Assembly: GCF_006349365.1 (NCBI RefSeq)
Contig: NZ_CP040899.1
Span: forward strand, 1,054,001 to 1,118,000
Source of the DNA: Georgenia wutianyii
GTDB lineage: Bacteria; Actinomycetota; Actinomycetes; Actinomycetales; Actinomycetaceae
Length of the DNA stretch: 64,000 nt
Reading direction: 5' to 3'
In this document: positions 29,594-37,555 of the stretch, piece by piece
Numbering within the stretch: position 1 is the first letter of the stretch
Layout: each line of letters opens with the position of its first letter
The notes under the pieces: model-generated
Database searches by the model: none
What the model was told of the DNA's origin: nothing
Seen by the model: the letters and a program-made list of their open reading frames with translations, nothing else
Translations under genes and position numbers: made by a program

Positions 29594-30682
29594 GTGGCGC
29601 GGCCGCTGCACCTCACCGGCACGGTCGTCGTCGGGGACGGCGCCGAACTCGACGAGTGCTGGGTGGTCGAGGGTCGGCTGACCCTCGACCCTCCGGACGT
29701 GCCCGCGCGCGAGCTCGAGGGCTGGGTGCTGCCGGGCCTCGTCGACGTCCACTGCCACATCGGCCTGGGACCCGAGGGCGAGGTGAGCGTCGAGGAGGCC
29801 GAGGCCCAGGCCCGGGCCGACCGCGACGCCGGCACCCTCCTCGTCCGTGACGCGGGCTCCCCGCAGGACACCCGGTGGGTGCAGCGCCGCCCGGACCTGC
29901 CGCGGCTCATCCGTGCCGGCCACCACCTCGCCCGCCCCAAGCGCTACCTGCGCCACTACGGGCGCGAGCTCGACGACGTCGCGCAGCTGCCCGAGGCGAT
30001 GGCGCAGGAGGCCCGCTACGGCGACGGCTGGGTGAAGATCGTCGCCGACTGGATCGACCGGTCCGACGGCGCCGAGTCCGACCTGCGCCCGCTGTGGCCC
30101 GCCGACGTCCTCGCCGAGGGCATCGCCGCCGCCCACGAGAACGGGGCGCGGGTGACCGCCCACGCTTTCTCCCGGGAGGTTGTCGACGACCTCCTGGCCG
30201 CCGGGATCGACGGGATCGAGCACGGCACGGGGATGACGGCCGACCACATCGCCGAGGCCGCACGCCGGGGGATCCCGGTGACCCCCACGCTCCTCCAGGT
30301 CGCCCACTTCACCGACTTCGCCGCGCAGGCCGGGGCGAAGTACCCGGTCTTCGCCGAGCGGATGCTGCGGATGCACGCGCGCCGCCACGAGCAGGTCCGC
30401 GCCTTCCACGAGGCCGGCGTCCCGCTCCTCATGGGCTCCGACGCCGGCGGCACCATCCGCCATGGCTCGCTGCCCGCCGAGCTCGCCGAGGTGGTCCGGG
30501 CCGGGGTGCCGGTCCACGACGTCGTCGCCGCCGCGAGCTGGCGCGGCCGCGACATCCTCGGGGTGCCCGGAGTGGCCGACGGCGCGCCCGCCGACGTCGT
30601 CGTCTACCCGCAGGACCCGCGCGAGGACGTCTCCGTGCTCACCCGGCCGACCGCCGTCGTGCTGCGCGGCGAGCTCTTCTGA
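29594..30682 (+). CDS. Amidohydrolase family protein
   Basis: Metal-dependent hydrolase of the amidohydrolase superfamily, 362 residues. The metal-binding HxH is in GLVDVHCHIG after a small N-terminal beta domain. A Lys in GWVKIVADW is a likely carbamylated metal bridge, further His residues lie in VTAHAF and GIEHGTG, and the catalytic Asp is in LLMGSDAGG. This arrangement resembles imidazolonepropionase- and prolidase-like amidohydrolases. The substrate is unknown. The GTG start is one base after the ffh stop, so it may be co-transcribed with ffh. Confidence 0.85.
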   Translation: MARPLHLTGTVVVGDGAELDECWVVEGRLTLDPPDVPARELEGWVLPGLVDVHCHIGLGPEGEVSVEEAEAQARADRDAGTLLVRDAGSPQDTRWVQRRPDLPRLIRAGHHLARPKRYLRHYGRELDDVAQLPEAMAQEARYGDGWVKIVADWIDRSDGAESDLRPLWPADVLAEGIAAAHENGARVTAHAFSREVVDDLLAAGIDGIEHGTGMTADHIAEAARRGIPVTPTLLQVAHFTDFAAQAGAKYPVFAERMLRMHARRHEQVRAFHEAGVPLLMGSDAGGTIRHGSLPAELAEVVRAGVPVHDVVAAASWRGRDILGVPGVADGAPADVVVYPQDPREDVSVLTRPTAVVLRGELF

Positions 30683-30756
30683 GCACGGGATGACCGGCGT
30701 TCCGAGGGTGCAGCCGGTCCGGTGCCGCCGTGCGGGCTCGGACGACCGGCGCTGGC

Positions 30757-30762
30757 TATCCT
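30757..30762 (+). promoter_or_regulatory. -10 hexamer of LacI gene
   Basis: TATCCT is seven bases before ATG 30770 and four before ATG 30767. The spacing favours the second ATG as a leaderless start. Confidence 0.45.
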
Positions 30763-30769
30763 GCGCATG

Positions 30770-31783
30770 ATGGACGCAATCGACAGGGTCCCCGTGCTGG
30801 CGGACGTGGCCGCCGCAGCAGGTGTCAGCCTGTCGACGGTGTCACGGGTGATCACCGGTCGCGCGCCGGTGTCGGAGAAGACCCGGAGCCGCGTCATGGA
30901 GGCGGTCGCCCAGCTCGGGTACCGGCCCAACGCCGCGGCGCAGGCGCTCGTCAACGGCCGCTCGTCGACGGTCGCGGTCATCGCCAACCACACCCTGCGT
31001 TGGGGATACGCGGCGACGTTGCACGGCATCGAGGAGCAGGCGCGCGCGGCCGGCTTCTCGGTCATGATCGCGGTCGTCGAGTCGAGCGACCCGGCCGAGG
31101 TCCGTCGCGCCATCGACGGTGTGTGGTCGCAGCCGATCGCCGGGGCCGTCGTCATCGACTTCGACGCGGTCGGTGCGGCAACTCTCGATGCCCTGCCCCA
31201 CAACGTCCCCGTCGTCGCGGCGTCCGGTGCCTGGCAGCCGGGGGCGGATCGGCCACATGCATACCTCGACGACTTCGAGGGCGCCCGCCAGGCGACCGAC
31301 TACCTCCTCTCGCTCGGACACCACACGGTTCATCACGTCGCCATCCCGTCCACGAGCGAGCACTCCGGCCGGGAGTGGGGGTGGCGGCGCGCGCTGACGG
31401 ACGCGGGCCGTGTCGTGCCGGACGTGGTCCGGGCGGGGTACGACCCCGAGTCCGGGTACGCGGCCGCCGAGCGGCTCGATCCCGGGGCGACCGCCGTGCT
31501 GTGCGGCAACGACGAGGTCGCGATCGGCGTCGCCCGGCGCCTCCAGGAGCGAGGCGTCTCGATCCCGCGCGACGTCAGCCTCATGGGGTTCGACGACCAG
31601 CCCTTCGCCGCGATGTGGGTGCCGTCGCTGTCCACCGTGGGCCAGGACTTCGTGGGCCTCGGCAAGCGCACGTTCGCGATGCTCCACTCCTGGATCCTCT
31701 CCAACGAGCAGCCCGCGCACTCGACCGTCCTCCCGAGGCTTGTGCTGCGGCAGAGCACCGCGGGGCCGAGGCCCGGCGCCTAG
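30770..31783 (+). CDS. LacI-family transcriptional repressor
   Basis: A 337-residue regulator. The N-terminal helix-turn-helix LADVAAAAGVSLSTVSRVITG and the hinge helix (GYRPNAAAQALVNG) are followed by a periplasmic-binding-protein-like sensor domain (SSTVAVIANH to the C-terminus). The adjacent perfect palindrome at 31885-31910 is its probable operator and the galactoside genes downstream its regulon. The inducer is likely galactose or an alpha-galactoside; this is inference from context. ATG 30767 is a possible start two residues' worth of ambiguity away. Confidence 0.92.
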   Translation: MDAIDRVPVLADVAAAAGVSLSTVSRVITGRAPVSEKTRSRVMEAVAQLGYRPNAAAQALVNGRSSTVAVIANHTLRWGYAATLHGIEEQARAAGFSVMIAVVESSDPAEVRRAIDGVWSQPIAGAVVIDFDAVGAATLDALPHNVPVVAASGAWQPGADRPHAYLDDFEGARQATDYLLSLGHHTVHHVAIPSTSEHSGREWGWRRALTDAGRVVPDVVRAGYDPESGYAAAERLDPGATAVLCGNDEVAIGVARRLQERGVSIPRDVSLMGFDDQPFAAMWVPSLSTVGQDFVGLGKRTFAMLHSWILSNEQPAHSTVLPRLVLRQSTAGPRPGA

Positions 31784-31852
31784 GAGGGGCCCGCCCTCGT
31801 CACACCGACGATCGACCGAGGTGAGACCCCGACAGCTCCGTCCTGAGGACCA

Positions 31853-31882
31853 TTGCGTGGCTCGAGACGAGCCCTGTACGGT
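31853..31882 (+). promoter_or_regulatory. Promoter of galactoside operon
   Basis: TTGCGT (31853-31858) and TACGGT (31877-31882) are separated by 18 bases. The LacI operator starts two bases after the -10 element, so bound repressor would cover the transcription start. Confidence 0.5.
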
Positions 31883-31884
31883 CT

Positions 31885-31910
31885 GACCAACGTTTGCGCA
31901 AACGTTGGTC
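31885..31910 (+). promoter_or_regulatory. LacI operator, perfect 26-bp palindrome
   Basis: GACCAACGTTTGC is followed directly by its exact reverse complement. The core CGTTTGCGCAAACG has the central CG and flanking half-sites typical of LacI-family operators. It lies between the repressor gene and the alpha-galactosidase gene, just downstream of the promoter. Confidence 0.85.
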
Positions 31911-31933
31911 AAACCAAGGGGGGGTCAACTGAC

Positions 31934-34174
31934 GTGGTGCTGTTCCCACCGGCCGTCCGGGCGGCGACCGGCCAGAATGTGCCGGCGCCTCGTCGCGTGC
32001 GGTTCGCCGCCGACGGTGTCGCCCTCGTCCTCGAGCTCCCGGAGGGGTCGCTGCCCCGGGTGGTGCACTGGGGCCGTGACACCGGCGATCTGACCGACGT
32101 CGACCTCACCGCCCTCGGCCGGGTGACGAGCGCCCCTAACGCCGCGAACGGTCTCGACGAGCCACACCGGGTCGCGGTCCTGCCCGAGGCGTGGTCCGGG
32201 TGGACGGGCACGCCGGGGCTGGCCGGTCACCGGCTGGGCCGGGCGTGGTCGCCGAGGTTCCGGCCGGACCAGACGGCATCGGTCGTCACGACCGAGGGCC
32301 TCGGCGGCTCCGCACGGGTACATGCGACGGACGTGGACGCAGGACTGGGCCTCGACCTCGAGATCGAGATGCTGCCGTCGGGGGTCGTCCGGCTTCGCGC
32401 GGAGGTCACCAACCTCGAGGACGCGCCATACGTCGTCGACGGACTCCACCTGGCGCTGCCGGTTCCTGGGCACGCGGACGAGGTGCTCGACCTCGCCGGA
32501 CGCTGGGCGAAGGAGAGGGTCCCGCAGCGCGGTCCGTTCCGTGTGGGCTCGCACCTCCGCGAGGGGCGCCACGGGCGGACCGGGGCCGACGCCGTCACGG
32601 TCCTCCTCGCCGGTGAGGCAGGTTTCGACTTCGATCGCGGGGAGGTCTGGGGCCTGCACGTCGGGTTCAGCGGTAACCACCGCAGCATCGCCGAGCGGGT
32701 CCACACGGGCGAGCGGCTCCTGCTCGGCGGCGAGCTCCTCCTGCCGGGCGAGGTCGTGCTCGGGGGCGGGGAGTCCTACGTCTCGCCGTTCGTCTACGCG
32801 TCCTACGGCGACGGGCTGGACGCGTCGGCCGGCCGCTTCCACCAGCTCCTCCGAGCCCGCGAGAGTCACCCGGCGACACCGCGGCCCGTGGTGATGAACG
32901 TCTGGGAGGCTGTGTACTTCGACCACGAGCTCGACACGCTCCGCGCCCTGGCCGACCACGCGGCCGAGGTGGGGGTCGAACGGTTCGTCCTCGACGACGG
33001 GTGGTTCGCAGGCCGCCGCGACGACACCGCCGGTCTGGGGGACTGGTCCGTCTCCGAGGCGGTGTGGGGCGGCGGCAGGTTCGGGCAGCTCGTCGAGCAC
33101 GTCAGCGCACTCGGGATGGAGTTCGGACTGTGGTTCGAGCCGGAGATGGTCAGTCCTGACTCCGACCTGGCGCGCGAGCACCCCGAGTGGATGCTGCAGG
33201 TACCCGGGCGGCTGCCCGCCCCGTTCCGGCACCAGCAGGTGCTCGACCTCACGCACGACGGTGCCTTCCGGCACGTCCGGGACCGCATGGTGGCCCTCGT
33301 GCGGGAGTACGGGATCAGGTTCGTCAAGTGGGACCACAACCGGGACCTCGTCGACGCCGGCTCGACCCGCACGCTCCGTGCCGGGGTCCATGAGCAGACC
33401 CTGGCCGCGTACCGACTCATGGCTGAGATCCGGCAGGCCTGCCCCGAGCTCGAGATCGAGTCGTGCTCCTCGGGTGGGGCACGGGTGGACCTCGGGATCC
33501 TCGAGCACACCGACCGGGTCTGGGCCTCCGACTGCATCGATGCGCACGAGCGCCAGCAGATCCAGCGGTGGACCGCACAGCTGCTGCCACCGGAGCTGGT
33601 CGGCAGCCACGTCGGAGCGCCCGAGGCGCACACGACGGGACGGCGCCTCGACCTCGACTTCCGTGCGGCTACCGCCCTGTTCGGGCACTTCGGGATCGAG
33701 TGGGACCTGGGCGCGGCGTCGCAGCAGGAACGCCGTGAGCTGGCCGCGTGGATCGAGTTCTACAAGGAGCACCGCGAGCTCATCCACACCGGTCGAGTGG
33801 TCCGCCGTTCGAGCGAGGGCGGCGCGCTGTGGCTGCACGGCGCCGTCGCGCCGGACCGGACGCGCGCCCTGTACTCGGTCACCCTCCTCGAGCGGCCGGT
33901 GACCTGGCCGGTGGCGAGGGTGAGGCTGGCGGGCCTGGCGGACGACGTCGTCTACCGCATCACCCCAGCGGGGCCGGCACTGGGGGAGCACACTCCCGAC
34001 CCCAAGGTGCTCCCGGCATGGTGGACCCCGGACGGGGCGGACCTGCCCGGGGCGGTGCTGAGCCGGGTCGGCGTGGACGTCCCGGCACTGCTCCCTGACC
34101 ACACGGCCCTGATCCTCGTCACCCGGGTCGATGGCACCGACGACGAGGCGGCGACCGAGAGGAGCGGGACGTGA
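31934..34174 (+). CDS. Alpha-galactosidase, GH36
   Basis: Retaining glycoside hydrolase of family 36, 746 residues, the usual length for bacterial family members. It removes terminal alpha-galactose from raffinose-type sugars or galactomannan fragments. A large N-terminal beta-sandwich precedes the TIM barrel. The nucleophile is Asp467 in FVKWDHNRD and the acid/base is Asp533 in WASDCIDAHERQQIQ; ESCSSGGARVD is also typical. No signal peptide is present, so it acts in the cytosol on imported oligosaccharides. GTG 31934 (or 31937) follows the AAGGGGGGG ribosome binding site. Its stop overlaps the first permease start. Confidence 0.93.
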   Translation: MVLFPPAVRAATGQNVPAPRRVRFAADGVALVLELPEGSLPRVVHWGRDTGDLTDVDLTALGRVTSAPNAANGLDEPHRVAVLPEAWSGWTGTPGLAGHRLGRAWSPRFRPDQTASVVTTEGLGGSARVHATDVDAGLGLDLEIEMLPSGVVRLRAEVTNLEDAPYVVDGLHLALPVPGHADEVLDLAGRWAKERVPQRGPFRVGSHLREGRHGRTGADAVTVLLAGEAGFDFDRGEVWGLHVGFSGNHRSIAERVHTGERLLLGGELLLPGEVVLGGGESYVSPFVYASYGDGLDASAGRFHQLLRARESHPATPRPVVMNVWEAVYFDHELDTLRALADHAAEVGVERFVLDDGWFAGRRDDTAGLGDWSVSEAVWGGGRFGQLVEHVSALGMEFGLWFEPEMVSPDSDLAREHPEWMLQVPGRLPAPFRHQQVLDLTHDGAFRHVRDRMVALVREYGIRFVKWDHNRDLVDAGSTRTLRAGVHEQTLAAYRLMAEIRQACPELEIESCSSGGARVDLGILEHTDRVWASDCIDAHERQQIQRWTAQLLPPELVGSHVGAPEAHTTGRRLDLDFRAATALFGHFGIEWDLGAASQQERRELAAWIEFYKEHRELIHTGRVVRRSSEGGALWLHGAVAPDRTRALYSVTLLERPVTWPVARVRLAGLADDVVYRITPAGPALGEHTPDPKVLPAWWTPDGADLPGAVLSRVGVDVPALLPDHTALILVTRVDGTDDEAATERSGT

Positions 34175-35070
34175 CCGTCGCGCAGGCGCGGCTCTCCCGA
34201 CGCGCGAGACGCGACCTGGGAGCGGCGATGCTGTTCATCGCGCCCGCGACGCTCGGGTTCGTCGTCTTCTTCCTCGTGCCCACCGTCCGTGGGACGTGGT
34301 TCAGCCTCACCGACGCCAAGCTCGTCGGTGGCGGGGAGTTCGTCGGCGTCGAGAACTACAGGCGGATGTTCGCCGACGAGCTCTTCTGGAACTCCCTCGT
34401 CGTCACCGCCCAGTACGTCCTCGTCAACATCTCGGTCCAGACGGTCCTTGCCGTGCTCATCGCCGTGCTGATGCACAGGCTGACGCGGTCCGTCCTGATC
34501 CGGGGGATCATCCTGCTGCCCTACCTGGTCGCGAACGTCGTCGTCGCCCTCGTGTGGTTCTGGATGTTCGACTACTCGACGGGCATCGTCAACGTCGTCA
34601 TCGACGGGCTCGGTCTCGACAGGGTCGCGTTCTTCGGCAACGAGGCGACCGCGATCCCGACGATCGCGCTCATCAACGTCTGGCGCTTCGTCGGGTACAC
34701 GGCCCTGCTCGTGTTCGCCGGCCTGCAGACCATCCCCAGGCAGCTCTACGAGGCCGCCGCCCTCGACGGGGCGAGCGAGCCCAGGATGTTCCGTTCCATC
34801 ACCCTGCCGCTGCTGCGGCCCGTGCTCGCGCTCGTCCTCGTCATCACCGTCGTCGGGTCGTTCCAGATCTTCGACACCGTCGCCGTCACGACGCAGGGCG
34901 GCCCGGTCAACGCGACTCGCGTCATCTACTACTACATCTACCAGCAGGCGTTCGAGCGGTTCGACCTCGGCTACGCCTCGGCGCTGTCGGTCTTCCTGCT
35001 GCTCGCCCTCGCCCTCATCGCCTACGCGCAACTGAAGCTGCTGCGCTCGAACCAGTCGGACCTCCGATGA
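34171..35070 (+). CDS. Sugar ABC permease, first subunit
   Basis: Membrane subunit of a CUT1-type carbohydrate ABC importer (MalF/UgpA-like), 299 residues with six hydrophobic segments. The EAA loop for ATPase contact is YEAAALDGASEPRMFRSITLPLLRP. The GTG start overlaps the TGA of the GH36 gene. It pairs with the next permease and the binding lipoprotein. No ATPase is encoded in this cluster. Confidence 0.92.
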   Translation: MTVAQARLSRRARRDLGAAMLFIAPATLGFVVFFLVPTVRGTWFSLTDAKLVGGGEFVGVENYRRMFADELFWNSLVVTAQYVLVNISVQTVLAVLIAVLMHRLTRSVLIRGIILLPYLVANVVVALVWFWMFDYSTGIVNVVIDGLGLDRVAFFGNEATAIPTIALINVWRFVGYTALLVFAGLQTIPRQLYEAAALDGASEPRMFRSITLPLLRPVLALVLVITVVGSFQIFDTVAVTTQGGPVNATRVIYYYIYQQAFERFDLGYASALSVFLLLALALIAYAQLKLLRSNQSDLR

Positions 35071-36032
35071 TCTTCACTCCCGCACCCAGGACCGAGGACG
35101 CCGAGCGCGACCTCCAGGCGACCCCGGCGACCGCTCCGGCGCGGCGTCGACGCCTGCACCGCCCCACGCTGGGACGGGGCATCGCGTGGGCCCTCCTCGG
35201 CCTGATCCTGCTCGTGACGATCGTGCCGTTCTACTGGATGCTGCGGACGGCGCTGTCGAGCAACGGTGCGCTGTACCTCGACCCGGGCAACCCCCTGCCC
35301 GTGGACTTCAGCTGGGGTGGTTTCCGCCGGGTCCTCGGGCTCGCGAGCCAGGAGGAGATCGCCGCGGCCGGCGGTACCTCCGGGACCCTCAACTTCTGGC
35401 TCTACCTGCGCAACTCCGTCATCGTCTCCACCACCGTCATGGTGGGGCAGGTCTTCTTCAGCTCGATGGCGGCCTACGCGTTCGCCCGCCTCCGGTGGCC
35501 GGGCAGGGACGCGGTGTTCTTCCTCTTCCTCACCGCGCTCATGGTCCCGCCGATCTTCGTCCAGCTGCCCAACTTCGTCCTCATCCGGGACCTCGGCCTG
35601 CTGAACACGCTGCCCGGGATCATCCTGCCGTTCTTCTTCATGACCCCGTTCGCGGTCTTCTTCATGCGGCAGTTCTTCCTCGGGATCAGCCGCGAGGTCG
35701 AGGAGTCGGCGATGATCGACGGTGCCGGCCACGGCCGCATCTTCTTCCAGATCATCGTCCCGATGTCGTGGACCCCCATGACGACTCTCGGGCTGCTGAC
35801 GTTCATCACGGCCTGGAGCGAGTACTTCTGGCCCTTGCTGGTCGGGCGGGCCGAGGAGGCCCGGGTACTCACCGTCGCGCTCGGCATCTTCCGGTCGCAG
35901 ACCCCGCAGACCGGCCCGGACTGGTCGGGCCTCATGGCAGCGGCCCTCATCGCCGCGCTCCCGGTCCTCCTGCTCTTCCTCGCCTTCGGGCGACGACTCG
36001 TCAACAACCTCGGCTACTCCGGGATCAAGTAG
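35067..36032 (+). CDS. Sugar ABC permease, second subunit
   Basis: Second CUT1 permease (MalG/UgpE-like), 321 residues. A polar N-terminal tail of about 40 residues precedes six hydrophobic segments. The EAA motif is EESAMIDGAGHGRIFFQIIVP, and the C-terminal NNLGYSGIK is typical of this class (usually VxGLTAGAVKG or similar). ATG 35067 overlaps the stop of the first permease. Confidence 0.92.
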   Translation: MIFTPAPRTEDAERDLQATPATAPARRRRLHRPTLGRGIAWALLGLILLVTIVPFYWMLRTALSSNGALYLDPGNPLPVDFSWGGFRRVLGLASQEEIAAAGGTSGTLNFWLYLRNSVIVSTTVMVGQVFFSSMAAYAFARLRWPGRDAVFFLFLTALMVPPIFVQLPNFVLIRDLGLLNTLPGIILPFFFMTPFAVFFMRQFFLGISREVEESAMIDGAGHGRIFFQIIVPMSWTPMTTLGLLTFITAWSEYFWPLLVGRAEEARVLTVALGIFRSQTPQTGPDWSGLMAAALIAALPVLLLFLAFGRRLVNNLGYSGIK

Positions 36033-36078
36033 CCGCCGCACCTCACGGGCACCGGTCCTCCTACCGAAAGGTCACGCA

Positions 36079-37434
36079 ATGACGCACCTCTTACGCCCCC
36101 TCGTCCGGCTGGGCACCGGCGCCGCCGTGCTCGGGCTCGCAGCCGCAGGCTGTTCCTCCGGGAACGACGACCCCTCCTCGGCAGGGACGGAGATCAGCTA
36201 CTGGTTGTGGGACTCCAACCAGCAACCGGCCTACCAGCAGTGTGCCGAGGACTTCGCCGCCGAGCACGACATCACCGTCACCATCGAGCAGTACGGGTGG
36301 GCCGACTACTGGCAGGGTCTCACCACCGGCTTCGCGTCCGACACCGCTCCCGACGTGTTCGCCAACCACCTGTCCTACTACCCCGAGTTCGTCGCGCAGG
36401 GCCAGCTGCTGGGCATCTCCGACCGCATCGAGGAGGACGGGCTCGACCTGTCCGTCTACCAGGACGGACTCGCCGACCTGTGGCAGGACCAGGCGGGGGA
36501 GAGGTACGGCCTGCCGAAGGACTTCGACACGGTCGCCCTCTTCTACAACGAGACGATGGCCGCTGAGGTCGGCCTCACCGCCGAGGACCTCGCAGCCCTG
36601 GAGTGGAACCCCACTGACGGCGGCACCTTCGAGCAGGCCGTCGCGGCGCTGACGGTCGACGGCAACGGCGTCCGCGGCACCGAGCCAGGGTTCGACAAGG
36701 ACGACGTCGCCGTGTACGGACTGGCCCTGTCGGGCAACGGGCTCAACGCCTCCGGCCAGCAGACGTGGGCCCCGTTCGCGCTCGGGAACGACTGGTACTT
36801 CGGTGACACGACACCGTGGACGACGGCGTTCAACTTCGCCGCGCCGGAGTTCGCCGAGACCATGGAGTGGTACCGCGGCCTGCAGGAGAAGGGCTACATG
36901 CCCAGTCTGGACATCGCGCTCTCCGAGCAGGACCCGCTGAACGGCTATCTCGCCGGGCGGTACGCGCTCGTGACCGACGGCTCCTGGATGAACGGCTCCT
37001 ACCTCGGGCAGGATGACGTGCCGACGAAGGTCGTGCCCACCCCGATCGGTCCCAGCGGCCAGCGCGCCTCTGTGTTCAACGGGCTGTCCGACGGGATCTG
37101 GTCAGGAACCAGCGACGCCGACGCGGCGTGGGAGTGGGTGAAGTACCTCGGCTCGACCGCGTGCCAGGACGTCGTCGCGGAGTCCGCCGTGGTGTTCCCG
37201 GCGATCCAGAGCTCGACCGAGAAGGCGACCGAGGCGTTCGCCGACAAGGGGTGGGACGTCACGGCCTTCACCGTCCAGGTGGACCAGGGGACGACGCACC
37301 TGCTCCCGATCGCCGACAACTGGTCACAGATCAACGACATCATGAGCGCCAGCATCGAGTCCTACCTCCAGGGCAACGGCGACGCCGCCTCGCTGGCTGC
37401 TGCAAACGACCAGGTCAACAGTCTCTTCGACTGA
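36079..37434 (+). CDS. Sugar-binding lipoprotein of ABC importer
   Basis: Extracellular solute-binding protein, 451 residues. A signal peptide ends in the lipobox LAAAGC with Cys25 as the lipidation site. A binding-protein fold starts at ISYWLWDSNQQPAYQQ. It follows the two permeases by 46 bases, with GAAAGG as ribosome binding site. The ligand is probably an alpha-galactoside or the product of the downstream secreted hydrolase; this is inference from gene order. Confidence 0.92.
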   Translation: MTHLLRPLVRLGTGAAVLGLAAAGCSSGNDDPSSAGTEISYWLWDSNQQPAYQQCAEDFAAEHDITVTIEQYGWADYWQGLTTGFASDTAPDVFANHLSYYPEFVAQGQLLGISDRIEEDGLDLSVYQDGLADLWQDQAGERYGLPKDFDTVALFYNETMAAEVGLTAEDLAALEWNPTDGGTFEQAVAALTVDGNGVRGTEPGFDKDDVAVYGLALSGNGLNASGQQTWAPFALGNDWYFGDTTPWTTAFNFAAPEFAETMEWYRGLQEKGYMPSLDIALSEQDPLNGYLAGRYALVTDGSWMNGSYLGQDDVPTKVVPTPIGPSGQRASVFNGLSDGIWSGTSDADAAWEWVKYLGSTACQDVVAESAVVFPAIQSSTEKATEAFADKGWDVTAFTVQVDQGTTHLLPIADNWSQINDIMSASIESYLQGNGDAASLAAANDQVNSLFD

Positions 37435-37480
37435 CCTGGCGAGTGGCTCCCGGCGCTCGTCGCGGGCTGCTCAGCGCTGG

Positions 37481-37517
37481 TGGTCGACCAGACCGACCGC
37501 CGGTTCGGACGCCGAAC
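37481..37517 (+). repeat. Short palindromes before secreted hydrolase
   Basis: TGGTCGACCA (37481-37490) is a perfect 10-bp palindrome, and GTTCGG-ACG-CCGAAC (37503-37517) is an inverted repeat. They sit in the 121-base gap after the binding-protein gene. Regulatory meaning is unclear; neither matches the LacI operator. Confidence 0.3.
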
Positions 37518-37555
37518 AGCGCGAGGACGACCTCGCACGTACGAAGGAGTGCGCG

